Shown here: one piece after another, positions 1 through 12,000 of the stretch
Position numbering within the stretch: the stretch's first letter is position 1
Layout: every line of letters starts with the position of its first letter
Origin: Casuarius casuarius
Lineage: Eukaryota > Chordata > Aves > Casuariiformes > Casuariidae
Reading direction: 5' to 3'
NCBI GenBank assembly: GCA_003342895.1
Contig: PTFA01000042.1
Coordinates: forward strand, 434,001 to 498,000
DNA: 64,000 nt
Notes under the pieces: generated by a model
Told to the model about the DNA's origin: nothing
The model's database searches: none
What the model saw: only the letters and a program-made list of their open reading frames with translations
Made by a program: the position numbers and the translations under genes

Positions 1-2022
1 ATAAAAGCAAATGTCACTAGGTTTCCCACAGAATCAATCGTTTTGTTTCACCTGAAACTCCAAGCACAGCAGCTGGGATGGGTTCTTTGAAAGGCTCCCA
101 TGGTTTGTGAGATGCAAGCAAATTGAATTCAGCATCTTTTTCTCAGGTTTTACCTGAGTTATTCTTTAAACCCTATAGAAATACATTTTTCTTCCATCCT
201 GGTGTATTATTGTGCTCCTCCCATCAACATGAATGCAGGTTCATTCTTAAACACTCAAATATCAAACAGGAACAAGCACAAAATGAGCTAACATTTTTCT
301 AAACAAGATATTATTTATATTGTAGCATCAGCACAGCAGGCGCTCTAAAGAAAAACAGCAGGATACATTTTGAACCCTGGAACGTATAATGTCTAAGTAA
401 GCATCTCAGATTATGCTTTAAGGATAGGAGGTTGCAGATTTTACAACTGATCCACTCTTACAAGTAGTGTTTAATAAGCACTTGTGCTTTGGGTTGCAAT
501 ATTTCTTTATAATAATGATGGTTGGCTCTTGAAAATATACTTATTTGAGGTGCCTGCAATTTAAAGCTTTCTTGGTAATTATCAGTCTGGAACATTTCTA
601 TTCCTCAATTGACTGAGAACCATTTGTGTCTAAAAAATATCTTATTCACATCTTCATTTGTGAATGCTAACATAACGAGTGCAAACATAGTGCGTCTGCA
701 TCTAATCACAACTTCACATGAAGTGTTAAATTACGCAACTTCAGTAGAAATTTGGAATGCAACCCAAACTGGAGCTACTAACAACTATAGGAGCACTGTT
801 TTCTGGGAACACTGCTTTTTTTTACAGAAGAACATATATTTGTCAAAAAACCATATTCTCGCAAGAGCGATTTAAAAATACTTAGAATGCACAGAGGAAA
901 CCAAGAAATTCCGGCAGTATTAAACCATCTGATGGAGAAGCATATGGTGTTGAAATTCCTGTGCATAATGGGGTCTAAATTAAAGGGGATGTAAGAGCCT
1001 TAGTTCAGAAAATTCTTGCTTTGGGGGAACTTTCCATGTTATATCATCACACTTCTTAAAACTGAGTATCCCTAAATGTCCTTTGGAACAGAACTTTTCA
1101 TTTCATTTTTACATGATTCTGTGGACTTCATAGGCTTCTACTGAAATCATTCTCAAAAGGTGTTAAAGCAGTATATTTTAGGTAAGCCTGTGCAGGCAAA
1201 TTTCAGAATACCTGAGCCAGCAACATTATAACCAGATAAGACCCAAACACTGAATGTTTAAAATTTGTATTTGGTGCATACATAAGAAATGTCTATTTTA
1301 CCTAGTAATAATTCTCAGATTAAGGCATTCTAGCACTGGGACTAACTGGCTGCTTTTCAGGGCTGAAACTAGTACAAGACTGAGTTGAAAAGACTGTAGT
1401 AGCTATATCTATTTTTCTTTGTTTCTTCTCCAGAGTGTTTTGCACATAGCATTTTTTTTCTATTTTCTAAGGACTACATGCAACAGATGTGATTTGTCTG
1501 AATGGAGTCTGTGAAAGACTCCTAAAATTGTTAAAAAAAAAAAGCCCCTCAAATCTGCACACACCCCTGTTCATCAGTGAGTATTAAGTGAAAGTCAAAA
1601 ACATATCCTAATTTTTATTTGGTTGCAAGTGAAATTACTGTAGCATGATTGTACATGTCAGTCCTCGAATTTTTACCACAAAGCCTAGGTCTTCTGTCCT
1701 TGGATTAGAAAAGATTTTAGTAGCAGTAATTTGGCTGATACAACATTAAGATGTGAGATGTGCATTGGCCATTATCAGTTTCATGCACAAAGATATAATA
1801 TTTACACAAAAATTTCACTCTTGAAAAGACTTGCTATTTACATGCGATGAGTATGTTCACTTGCACAATGCTCACTCACAACTGCGCTGCACTAAAAAAA
1901 AGCACTTTTATATTTTAGATCTGTTTCATCCAACATTCTCTCTCTGCAGGATTATTTTCTTCCTTTTTTTCTGCTCTAGCCATAGTTATTACAGACAATC
2001 AATGCAACTAAAGCCCAACTCT
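1..2022. other. AT-rich non-coding DNA, no gene seen
   Basis: No coding exon, RNA gene or recognisable transposon was found. The longest open frame (609-875, 88 codons) is AT-rich with no recognisable domain. Small items only: a perfect 7-bp stem hairpin GGAGTCT/AGACTCC at 1504-1522 and an 11-A run at 1533-1543. Confidence 0.6.
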
Positions 2023-2060
2023 TTCCATTGACTTTTCTGAGCCATGGATCAAGCCCTCAG
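2023..2060 (+). repeat. Diverged dispersed repeat, copy A
   Basis: This 38-bp stretch aligns without gaps to 5236-5273, with 32 of 38 bases identical by eye. The first 17 bases (TTCCATTGACTTTTCTG) are identical. The core CCATTGACTT plus a downstream TGGATCA..CCCTCAG block resembles an old repeat that I remember as common in bird and reptile DNA (CATTGACTT-type core followed by GGATCAGGCCC). The pairing of the two loci is seen directly. The family assignment is from memory and is inference. Confidence 0.45.
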
Positions 2061-2195
2061 TTTACAAGGAAAAAAATGTTTGGACATGGTAGGGCATTAG
2101 ATACTGCCACTGAGGCTGTAGTATGCACAGTATCTTCTCATGGCTAAACATTCAAATAACTTAAGTGGGAATGTCTTCATCAGAAGTTACTGATG

Positions 2196-2262
2196 CTAGT
2201 TATTATAGTTGTTATAGTTATTTAGTTATATAGTTATAGTTATACATACTTATCATAGTTAT
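2196..2262. repeat. Degenerate TTATAG/TTATAGT simple repeat
   Basis: Successive imperfect units of the form GTTATAGTTAT run through this stretch, with irregular spacing. It is a decayed AT-rich microsatellite. Nothing suggests a function. Confidence 0.7.
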
Positions 2263-5235
2263 TGATATGAAAGATAGATATGTACATTTTTTTAAAAAAA
2301 GAAAAAAATTGGTTGTGGAGAATTTTACAGGTGAGTTAGTCACATTAAAACTGCAGCATCGAATTAAATGATTAAGAAAAGTAAAAGAAAGAAAAAAACT
2401 ATTCATTGAAAAACTGTATGCAACATCTCTGGGCTTCAGAAGACAAATATCTGAGTAATTAAATCATTCCTCAGATAGTCAAAATATAAAACCTGAGGCT
2501 AGTAGGTATACCTATAATGTGGCTTTTTTTGACTCATAGCTTCTTTGTCAGAAATTTCAATTAAATGTCCATAAAATAACCTTTCTAAAAGAAGAAACTG
2601 TAATTACTTATAATTAGTATAGTGCATAGAATATGGTTGAAACCCATTACATAGCTATAATTTCAGTGTAATGCCATCAATCAGAAGAGCAAAACTTGAG
2701 CTTCAAAATAAAATTAAAGCTTAAGCTCAGGAGAGAATAGATTTATTTTCCTCAGGAAGTGAGTCACTTTTCCTTTCTGCATGCAAAGCTTCCTATACAT
2801 TTCCATTATTTTGAATTTTCTTCACATTTTCTAAATTTGAAAGGGGCTTTACCTTTTTTGGAAGCTATATATTAAGTCTGTTTCAAACTGACATTAATGC
2901 TAATCTTTCCCTTAAATTCAAACAGAGTTTGAATTGAGCTCTGCAGGTAGACACATTCAAAAACTTCAGGGTGGATTACCATAACAATAGAATTCAGATT
3001 GTTTCAGGTTGCTGAAGCTATTGTGTTTTGCAGATGTTGAAACTGGGGAGATAGAAGAACTACCTGAGTGACTTTACCTTTTTTTGTTAAGCATGAGCTG
3101 CAGCTGTAAATGAAATATAGGACTAAAGTTATCAGATGCCCAGTTTCATTTAAGAAGGCATTCTGAGAGGAACTGTAAACTGTGGGAGAGCTCAAGTAAA
3201 GCAGTGCATAAAATAGTGGCTGACTAAAAATGCCTTCTGCAGTGAGGCACCCTTCCTCTTGCAGATTATCATATAAACAGATCTGTAGGGAGTAACAGAC
3301 TATTTCTCTCAGAGTATGTGAACCTTGTCCCACTGATGTGAACGCAAGCTTTCCTCTTTATTCAGTGCATCTTTATTCAGTGAATACAATTTAACTCCAT
3401 ATGCACATTTGTATATTGTCGAATTAGTTTCAGTAACTCAAGAAATGTATCTGAAAATGTGGCAAAACCTTGCTATTGAAACATCTGTTGACTGGTGCAG
3501 GTATGGCAAACAGGTTGCCTTGGTTTGCTGTGTTGACATGTCCTTGCTTTCCTTTACGCTTTGGTTAGTTATTTCATGCCTATAAAATCCTAGTGCCTAC
3601 TGGGCATGATTCTGATCTCAGTATCACCAAAGTTTCTCTGACCAGCTCTATGCACCATACCAAAAGAGCTGCTTCCAACATACACTAGAGATACCAAGTG
3701 AACCAGGCTTGAAGATTATGGTTTTTAAAGATGTATTTGGTGCAGAAAGCATAGCAATCACGGAAAAGTTTCTAGCTCTTCTTTTCCCTAGTATTCAAAA
3801 CTTGAACACTGACAGTGCGAGTGCCACCTGGGGACAAGCCTCCAAGGACCTGGCTGCCCATAGATTAGTGGAAGTTTCATATGACATGAATCACATCGGC
3901 ACAGGGAGCTTTTTTCAAGGATGTAACACTTGACAGGGTGCTGTATGATTTTGAAAAACGAAGACAGTTTTAAAACCGTAAGCCAGAACGCTACTCCTTG
4001 ACAGGTTGTCATTTATTCAAATCAACGCTGGGTGCCTTTCTGAAAGATATGCCAGAGGCACGTATAAGTTGATGGGCTCATAGTTGAGGTAAGGGGATGA
4101 AATTCTGTTGCTTGTGTATGATGGAAGATAGGTGTGGATTCTCTGATGATCTTGTCTGGCATCAGACTTCCTGAAATGTTGAAGGCAGTAATAAGTCATG
4201 TTGGAGATCTCGAACAAGAGGCTGGATACTCATATGTGGAAGGAAACCTTCTTTCACAGAAATATACGCCACAACAAACTGGGTAATATAATTATGTGCT
4301 CGTGTGGTTTTCACCTGGCGACAAAACAAGAGTTCTTCTAACTATGTATGTTTTCTGTGAGATATTGAACATTGAAAAATGGTCAAATTAACAAGTGCAA
4401 TACATTTTCTATGTAAATTAAATGCTGTGTAGACGACACTTCTAGTGATTATAGCTCTCTGTGTGACATATGTTTAATGATTTAGATTGGCTCCTGTTGA
4501 GAGGGATTTAATTTAAGGCACTTATGGCATTGGGCTCAAATTATTTGCAAGAGTTGATTGAAGCTTATGTTTTACCCTGCAGCTTGTGTTCAGCTGAGGA
4601 TCATCCTCAGAGTACATTTCATTTATCTCTTGCAGAATCTAAACTGTGGGCTTCTGCCACAGTTTTCTCTTTCCATACATATTGTTTAACCAGTTTCTAG
4701 CACAGTCACACATCATTTTAAAATCAGATGAGAAAACAAAATTGGCGAATGCTTGTAGTTCTCTGATTTGATTTTTCTTTTTGTTTAGGTACAAGACCTC
4801 AAATTTTTAAGGCCTCCCCATGTCTTTCCCTTGGCAACAGGTTTTGGATGCCTACTTCCTGTTAAAGTTAGCAGGAGTTCAGCATCCAACCCCTTAAGAA
4901 GCTTTTAAAATCTTCACTTGTCTGTCTGTATCATTGATCATCAGTGAATTGCTGATTCTAGGAACCTGCAGATCCAAGAGTGTCACCGTCAAACTTGGCA
5001 GCAATTAAAACTTAATCCAAAGCACGCACCTGCCATCGACCTTCCCTGTGCCTTGTGAGATTATTTCCCCATCTTAAACTCCACTAAGCAGTGTTTTGCA
5101 GCTGTACACCATCAGTAAAACATCTGCGGATGCTAATGCACATCTCTAGCTGGAATGACACGGGAGCTGAGTGCAAAGCTTTCACTGAAGTTGGTTGGGC
5201 AGGGAAGTGTCATTTTGATCCAAAATGCAAAGGCC
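2263..5235. other. Non-coding DNA, no gene seen
   Basis: Unique-looking AT-rich sequence without recognisable exons or transposons. The open frame of 109 codons at 3004-3333 on the - strand and the overlapping frames near 3709-4217 show no family similarity, and frames of such length are expected by chance here. Confidence 0.55.
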
Positions 5236-5273
5236 TTCCATTGACTTTTCTGGCCTGTGGATCAGACCCTCAG
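5236..5273 (+). repeat. Diverged dispersed repeat, copy B
   Basis: Partner of the copy at 2023-2060, about 3.2 kb away in the same orientation. Differences cluster at the centre (GAGCCA versus GGCCTG) and at AAG versus AGA before CCCTCAG. Similarity does not obviously continue on either side, so both are probably remnants of the same old interspersed family rather than a local segmental duplication. Confidence 0.45.
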
Positions 5274-5289
5274 CACTCACTGGTCTGCT

Positions 5290-5480
5290 GAGCCCTGGCC
5301 CTTATTAACAGTAATGATTGTTAAATCCAGGGAGAGGGTGGGGAATGCAGAGTGCAGATGAGAGTAAATAATCAAAATGGACATGTAATTTCCCCGTAGC
5401 ACAATGCCAGCTGGCTTAGAAAGGACTGCAGGCAAGTGAGGAAATGGTTATTTCATTATTGCTTCAAAACTGAATGGCTG
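5290..5480. promoter_or_regulatory. Weak candidate conserved non-coding element
   Basis: The stretch carries TAATGATTGTTAAAT, GAGTAAATAATCAAAATGG and TTTCATTATTGC, a run of homeodomain-like TAAT/ATTA and TGAT cores in otherwise unique sequence. This resembles enhancer texture. It is inference only; no conservation data are available. Confidence 0.2.
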
Positions 5481-8400
5481 ATACTCTTCAGATCTGTCAG
5501 GTAGTTGGCTATTCTGCTTTGGTTTCTAGGAGCGCTATGAGGGTGTGGGTTAGTCTTCCCAGACTCCGCAATGCCGGCTCCCCAGATGTCTTAATGGGAG
5601 CGGGTGCAGATGCATCTGTGTGTTAGTAAGTCCCTTAATGCATGCAAAAAAACCCCTGGCTGTTGCCTGCTTGTATTCAAAGGACTAGGTAGGGCTAATG
5701 GGATGGTGATGGCACTGGGGGCTTGTGCAGTAGAGGAACTCAAACCACTGCCTGAGGTAACCTTAACCAAATAGTGACCATAAAGCCTGGAAGGCTTTGC
5801 ATCTAAATCACACTGTTTGTGCCAGCGACTCTGCTTCTTATAATGCCCATCTGTAAAGAGAAGACTGTCACCCTTTACTAGCCTAGAAACATACTCAAAA
5901 CATAATTTTTCCTCAGGAAGGGGAGAGGCGGGCTAGCTTAAGCCCTGGACATCACATAAACCCTCTACAGGTAGTTTGCAGGCCTGTCACCAGCCCATTT
6001 CAGAGAACTACAGTTTCCCTTAGGACTTCCCCACCCTGGAGCCGTTGGTGGAGTCTGAGTCCACATATCAATAAATGCTCCAGGAATCGCTGGACGCAGA
6101 ACTAAGATGTCTCTTCTGCTGACTTGAAACTAATTATACATGTCTTCTGGGCATATTTCATTTTCTTAAAAGCAGTGCAGGTATGTCTGACTAAAGCAGA
6201 TTTAAAATATACGTGAATACTCAGTAAAGCCCTTACAGAAAGCCTCTAATTTAAAACAGTATTAAATAGAAATTAGCTAAATAAGTACAAGAGGAAAGCA
6301 AACACTAAGCATTTTTAAGGGGAAGAATTAGAATAGTTTGCATACATTGCCTGGGCAGTTCCATCATTTTCAGTCTATGGAAAACTGGTCTGGTAAACCT
6401 CAGTTTTGATTTTTCTTCTCTTCATAATGATTATGACATTTCCCTTTCCCTTTCCCAAAATACAGAGTATTTCCTGAGACACACTTTTGATTTTAAATTC
6501 ACTGAAGAAAATATAATCTTTGAAACATTAAATTGTTTCAGATAGCTAAACTACAGCCTGTAGTTTTATAGTATTAACTATGAATCAAAAGAAATGCAAG
6601 CTGCCTTGTGAATTAATTAGCTTTCCTCATCAGTTGACTGTAAACATAGATCTTTAATTTTGGCGGAAAACAAATATTCCTTTTACTTTTCAAGGACATA
6701 CTGCTGCACTGGAATTGCATGGCTCTTTTATAAGTCTGTGTCAAAGAAGGAAGAACTGCAGTATAACAGGTCAGTGTGCTTGTTTTGATTTACAAGCAGA
6801 GAAGTGAACATGCTGTGATTCAAACTTCACTGAGGGCAAGAAGAGCCTTGCTGGCCTTGCTGGGCTTTGAGTCAGATCCCAGGACTGCATCTCCTGGATG
6901 GCTGTTTGTGGAAGCATCCCTGCTGCGGGGTCTGGTTGCATCTGTCTAGTAGGTGATGCTCTGCTCAGCCTTATTCCTGGAAAAATAACTTGTCATTCTG
7001 GGGTTAGCCACTGACTTCCAATGTGTATCAAGAAAATGGAAATCTCAGGAAGTAATACAGCAAAATGGTATTTCTGAAGCATCAGCTGCATAGATTATTC
7101 TATTGAAATAAAAGATCTCTTTCTCCAGTCATTCTGCTGAATGCATAAACTATAATCATATTAGACTCCAGAATATTATTAAAAAATGTATGCGAATCAG
7201 TAATACTGGATCCAAAATGCAGCTCACTAAAAGAGACCAAACCCCAGCTATAGACAAGAGGTTTGGATTTGGATGTGGCTATGAAAATCTGAATCTTACT
7301 GCTCCTATTCATACTGGAGTTCTGATATTTGACTTGCCTGAAAGCAGAGTTCAGCTACAAGCTCAGATCTGAGTACAGATGTGGACTGAAGGAAGACATA
7401 AAGCCGTGGTTGTAACTCTTCTTTTATGAGAAGCAGATTTTTTATCATTCTTCCTCTTCAGATTGTTTGCCATACAAAACTTGCAGCACACAAAATCACC
7501 ATGTCAGGAATCCAGTTGCCTTGCTTGTTCTTTCAGATAGCACATACGTTGTCCATAATCATGGGATATTATACTTTTTAATCTCTGCCCTCATATGGTT
7601 AATCCTGCCAGAAATAATACTGGTTGATCTTGACAGGATTTCAACATGCAGTTTTAGCTTGCCAAGAAATCATTTCTTAAATTTGTCCTTCCTGAACTCT
7701 AACAGATGGTTTCTCTCTATTGTGGCAAAAATGTTGTCATACATATTAGTTTGCAAGCAGAGGTAGACTGAAGGTTGAAATTCTAGAAAGGGAACTAAAA
7801 TGTATTATTAGACATTGAAAAATCATTTTTATTCAATAATGCTTCAGCAATAAGCTGAATAAACTTATTAATATAAGATACTGCTATTGGTCTATGCTAT
7901 GTTTCATTCACTGGGTGGGCTTTTGCAAAAATGAAAAACAGGAGAAAATAGAGGAAAAGCAAAAAGACAAAAAAGTCTCTGAAAATTTCTGAGTGAAAAA
8001 ATCTTATTTCCTTAATATTTTATTTATTTTCTTCAAGTGTGATCTCATTAGCTTATTTCTTAGAGCATAATTGGGATCTTTTTAAAGGTGTGTATATCTT
8101 TAAAATCTTTTTTTTATGGGTAAATAGGCACTTTTTAAACAGCAAATGAGCCCAGATGGCATGTATTCAAGAAGTCTGGGGGGAAAAACTGCAGAAAAGC
8201 AAAGTAGCTGAGCTGCTAACAAAATATGCAATTTCTCATTAGTGTGGGAATCATTATGAGAAGACTCAAAGGTAGCAGACATTGTTGTACTAGTTCTTAG
8301 AAACCAGTGCTTGAGACTGATGTTGAGAGTTACTGACAAATTCAGTACTTGGAAGGTTGACTGAAATGATAAATTAAAATATAGAACTTATAAAACGGCA

Positions 8401-8559
8401 GATGAAAATAACCTGAGTCATATATATTTAATGATTATTTAAAAATCAAGTTAATTAAATTAACTTACTATTCAGAAAAGATACCTCAAAGCTATTGTGA
8501 ATATCTCCCTGAAAATATTGGTGTAGCACTCAGCAAAGGTCAAAAAAGGCAAACATTAA
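5481..8559. other. Non-coding DNA with minor simple repeats
   Basis: Holds three tandem TTTCCC units at 6439-6456 and a perfect inverted repeat at 8448-8466 (AAGTTAATT, one A, AATTAACTT). No exon or transposon is recognisable. Two overlapping open frames at 7100-7372 and one of 99 codons at 7467-7766 have no similarity to known families. Confidence 0.55.
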
Positions 8560-9070
8560 GAGTTTTGGGGAGGCAATAAAGACCAGAAGAGAGAACATGC
8601 TTACGCCCGATGCCATACCCCTATCTCTCTAGATCAACAAAAGCAAAGAAAAATCCCTCTGACTGCTATAGTATCTAAAGCGCGATTTTGCGCTTAGTTA
8701 CCAAAGAAAAACTCCTTTTTGACTTCAGGTAATAGAAGTTAGCTCTGTAGACCGTTTGGCATAATGAGCTATATTTTTCCAGGATGCCTGCTTAAGCCGC
8801 CTCCAGTAGATCTGATACAAGATTGACTGCGCGTAATGGCAGTGACTGCTGGTTAGTGGGGACAGTCGTTCCACCTAACAGGGGTGCTTCAGGGAGTTTA
8901 GCAGCCTGGTATTTGCGAGTGACACCAGCCCTCACTTGGGTTTGAAAACCTGGGTCTTCCTATACGGGAGTTTGCTTTTATTCCGCCTGGTATCTCTGCA
9001 ACCGGAGGGCCATGGGAGCAGAGAGGCAGGAGGGACAAGAGGAGGTAGCACGTCAGGGGACAAGGTGTGC
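8560..9070. other. CpG-bearing patch with hairpin
   Basis: About 15 CpG dinucleotides were counted by hand in this stretch, several times denser than in the AT-rich flanks, where CpG is rare. It includes a short hairpin at 8675-8697 with arms CTAA(A)GCGC and GCGCTTAG around a GATTTT loop. No open frame of note is present. It could be a small hypomethylated regulatory element or simply a GC-richer remnant of an unrecognised old repeat. Confidence 0.35.
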
Positions 9071-11264
9071 TCAGGAGTCCTGTTTTGAAGAAGACAAAGC
9101 TACATTATTCCTCTTTTCCGTTTTCGGGTGTAATTGGATCACACTTGTTGCTGCCTAAGAGTTCTTCTGATTGCTACAAATAGCTCATCTTGAAAGCTGT
9201 GTGCAGAATCCACATGTTTAATCATGTCCATCTCATCAGGATGTGAGAAAAACTATTTCTTCTTGCTTAATGTGGCAAATGCTTTCTTTCAGCAGCGATC
9301 TTTTTAACTCTTCTGTGTGTACCCTCTGAATGACTGGCTCCCATGTTTAAGGTGTTTTGTGGGAAATAAAAAAAAAAAGAGAATCTTTTCTTCTGAAAGC
9401 CCTACATAATGTTTGTAAATGTTTTAGTGTGGAGGTTGTGCATTTTCTACAAAAACATGTCAAAATTAATTTCATGATGTTTTGTCTGGGAAGGAATCTT
9501 CCCATATGCCCTACATAAAACTAAATGAGTTTAGGAAATGGTGACATGAATTTTACCTAAATTCCTCTGTGAGATTCTTCAAACTAAAAATAAAAAAGTC
9601 AGTTTTTGCACACAAGCTGTGCAAACACAAGTGAACTCAATTTTTTTTCTTTTTTTCATTAAAATGGAGAGATGTGAGAACTATTTGAAAGACTGTGGAA
9701 TACTTTTTTTATGTTATCAGGTTTAATTCTCAGTAAGACAAGACAGATGATATATTTATAAATTGCTTACAGAATAAGCCCAAATCAAACTTTGCAGAGC
9801 AGTTAAATGTCATCACTGTAGTCTTGGCCCAGCCAAAATTAATGGCGCTTTTGTCATTGACTACCAAATGAATAAAATTTTTTTATGTGGTTTCTGAGAA
9901 ATGTTTTTATTGTCTGATTATGCTAAGATGTATATGTCTAAATTTATGCATGTGACTGATCCTATCACACTCAATGAGAGTAAAGTTAAGAGCATATTTC
10001 TTTGTGTGGTAGTTGTTAGAAAGCTAAAATATTCCAATCATTGTATAAGAGATTCTATACCAATGTACACAATGGGTTTCTAAACCTCAGAAGTATGCAG
10101 ATATGTAAAATCAGTTTCTTCTTTTTAGACGGAAGACAGACAGTTTTCTCACTTTTCTTCAATTCTACTCACTCTGCTCACTCTTTTTTCAGTTCTACAG
10201 GTTACAATTGCTCAAGAAAATCTTTACAAATGCCTGTTGCAAGAATCTGATGATACTCCCAGTTCAATGGAAATAATAATGGACCTTGAAAGTTGAACAT
10301 TCAGAAAGTTAGACCTAACTGCAGTCTCACTGGAGGAAATTATACTTTGCAGAGCACTGACTGTAGAGTTGAGATTAGGAAGAAGATTGATAAAAAAAAC
10401 AATTACTGCATTCCAAATAGAAAAAAGAGAACCAGAAAGAGACAATCAGAGGTTTGGACTTACTTTGCTATAGGTATAGGATAGATGATAGATGATGCCT
10501 GGGCAAGAAGAGTTGCAAAACACCTGAAAATCCGTGATAGATAGATTATATTGGAGACAGTCCTCTTTAATGTGCATGTGCAATTCCATTACCTATCTAT
10601 ACTTTGCCCAGAGCCTCAGTTTTGAGCCACAGCTGTCTGGAGGAAAATGTAGAGGCTGGACATTTTTTTGGTTGTTTTTCTGTGTTTAAATTATAGCAAA
10701 GCTTTTAGTATTGCAAGCAAAAATTTTTATTTGTGACTGTGCATGTTCTCTTGATGCCTCAGTGATCAAAGGCCCCTTTGCAAAATAAAAACTCATTTCA
10801 TTAAAGAAGGCTGCTGCTTTGACAGAAACTTAAAGTCAACATGAAGATCTTTAAAAAACAAAACCGATTAGGACACTAAGAATGTACTGGTAGTTTTACA
10901 CTGAGATAAACTGTATGGGGCTTTTAAGGGGTATAGCCCCTTTCTGTGGATTTGCTGTGTTTCTTGCTGTGCCTGGAAGGTAACACTACTGAGAAGACAG
11001 GCAGTGGCTCAGTCTGCTTGAGGGTCTCATGTTCTCCCTACACATACCATAACAGCAACATTATGGTGGTTTGCCAAAACAGTGTTTTTTAGGTTTCCCA
11101 CCTTTTGGGTCTTGCTGATGCAAGATGTATCAAAAGAGGAAAAAAGACACGGAGAAACTACTGTTTTGTCTTTTTATTTAAAAGACAATGCTATCTGGGT
11201 TTGCTCTGATGTCATATTAGTGACTCTGTTTTCTCCCCTTAGCGCATAAAATTTTATTATCGGC
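9071..11264. other. AT-rich non-coding DNA
   Basis: No gene seen. Small ATAGATG/GATAGATA tracts occur at 10478-10497 and 10536-10547. The short open frames between 9901 and 10484 overlap each other on both strands and are not supported by any recognisable domain. Confidence 0.55.
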
Positions 11265-11296
11265 AAAAAAAAAAAGAGAGAGCGAGAGCGAGAAAG
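11265..11296 (+). repeat. A-run and GA/GCGA purine microsatellite
   Basis: An A-run continues into GAGAGAGCGAGAGCGAGAAAG. This is a pure purine tract apart from two C's. It immediately precedes the GC-richer patch at 11.3-12.0 kb. Confidence 0.85.
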
Positions 11297-11439
11297 TGCA
11301 GATGGGTCTAGATTAACTCCTGTCCTAGGGCCAGCATTAGCACAGCCTCTGTGTGCAGCACTGTATTTGGGGGGCACAGATATCTCTTTAAGTGATCATC
11401 CAAAGGCATGCAGGTAGATTTCGCTAATTCCTTTATTTT

Positions 11440-12000
11440 GTGTTTTTAACCAAAATGCCCTCCCTACCCTCCTTTTCACCCCCTCACGCTTCCCTCTCCT
11501 GTGCTTTGGTATGCATTCAGCTCAGCAGAAGGCTGGCAAGGGGCATGCGTGTTTTAGAGTATATGCGCTCCTTGCAGGCAGAGCGGGTTATTCGCACTCA
11601 GGCTTCCCACCAAATGGAGAAGGAAGGTCGCTCAATGGCCCAGAAAGGTGAGAAGGAAGGTCGCTCAATGGCCCAGAAAGGTAAGTTAACAGCGTTTCGA
11701 GCAGAAACCTTCTTCCAGGATTCAAAGCCTGATTTTCCTCTCCCCAGGACCTCTTTGCCCTCCTTCCCAGGGGTGGAGCCCCCCTTGCACTCATGGGGCC
11801 AGCAGGAGGGAAGCCGTGGCCGGGCACGGCCTGCATCTGCTGGACCCGGCGCCTCTCGCCTTTCTAGAATGAGTTTTAAGATTTCCCATCTGTTGACAGC
11901 AGAAGGGTCTGAAAAACTGCTCAGCCAGTGTGGTGAAAACGGGCCTGGAAAGGCTGCACCCTGGCAGGCAGGGAAGTTTGTAGCATGGTCGGGATTTTAA
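11440..12000 (+). other. Unsupported 186-codon open frame in GC-richer patch
   Basis: This is the longest open frame in the window. It lies in a locally GC- and CpG-enriched patch (about 13 CpG counted at 11580-11870). The deduced product has Pro/Ser-rich and Gly/Arg-rich stretches, no signal peptide, no clear membrane segment and no domain I recognise. It contains an in-frame 11-residue duplication (unit EKEGRSMAQKG) caused by the 33-bp DNA repeat at 11617-11682. A consensus splice donor (CAGAAAG followed by GTAAGT, 11681-11686) lies inside the frame, so if transcribed it may be an exon ending at 11680 rather than a continuous coding frame. GC-rich DNA yields longer chance frames, and I think non-coding is more likely. 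Confidence 0.15.
11617..11682 (+). repeat. Exact 33-bp tandem duplication
   Basis: Two identical head-to-tail copies of a 33-bp unit, 11617-11649 and 11650-11682. Each unit ends in CAGAAAGGT. The junction after copy 1 reads GGTGAG and that after copy 2 reads GGTAAGT, so both copies end in splice-donor-like sequence, the second much stronger. Exact identity implies a recent event, possibly a polymorphic minisatellite. Confidence 0.95.

Noticed and set aside
6439..6456. TTTCCC triplicate as an interstitial telomere repeat
   Set aside because: The unit is TTTCCC, not the vertebrate CCCTAA/TTAGGG repeat.
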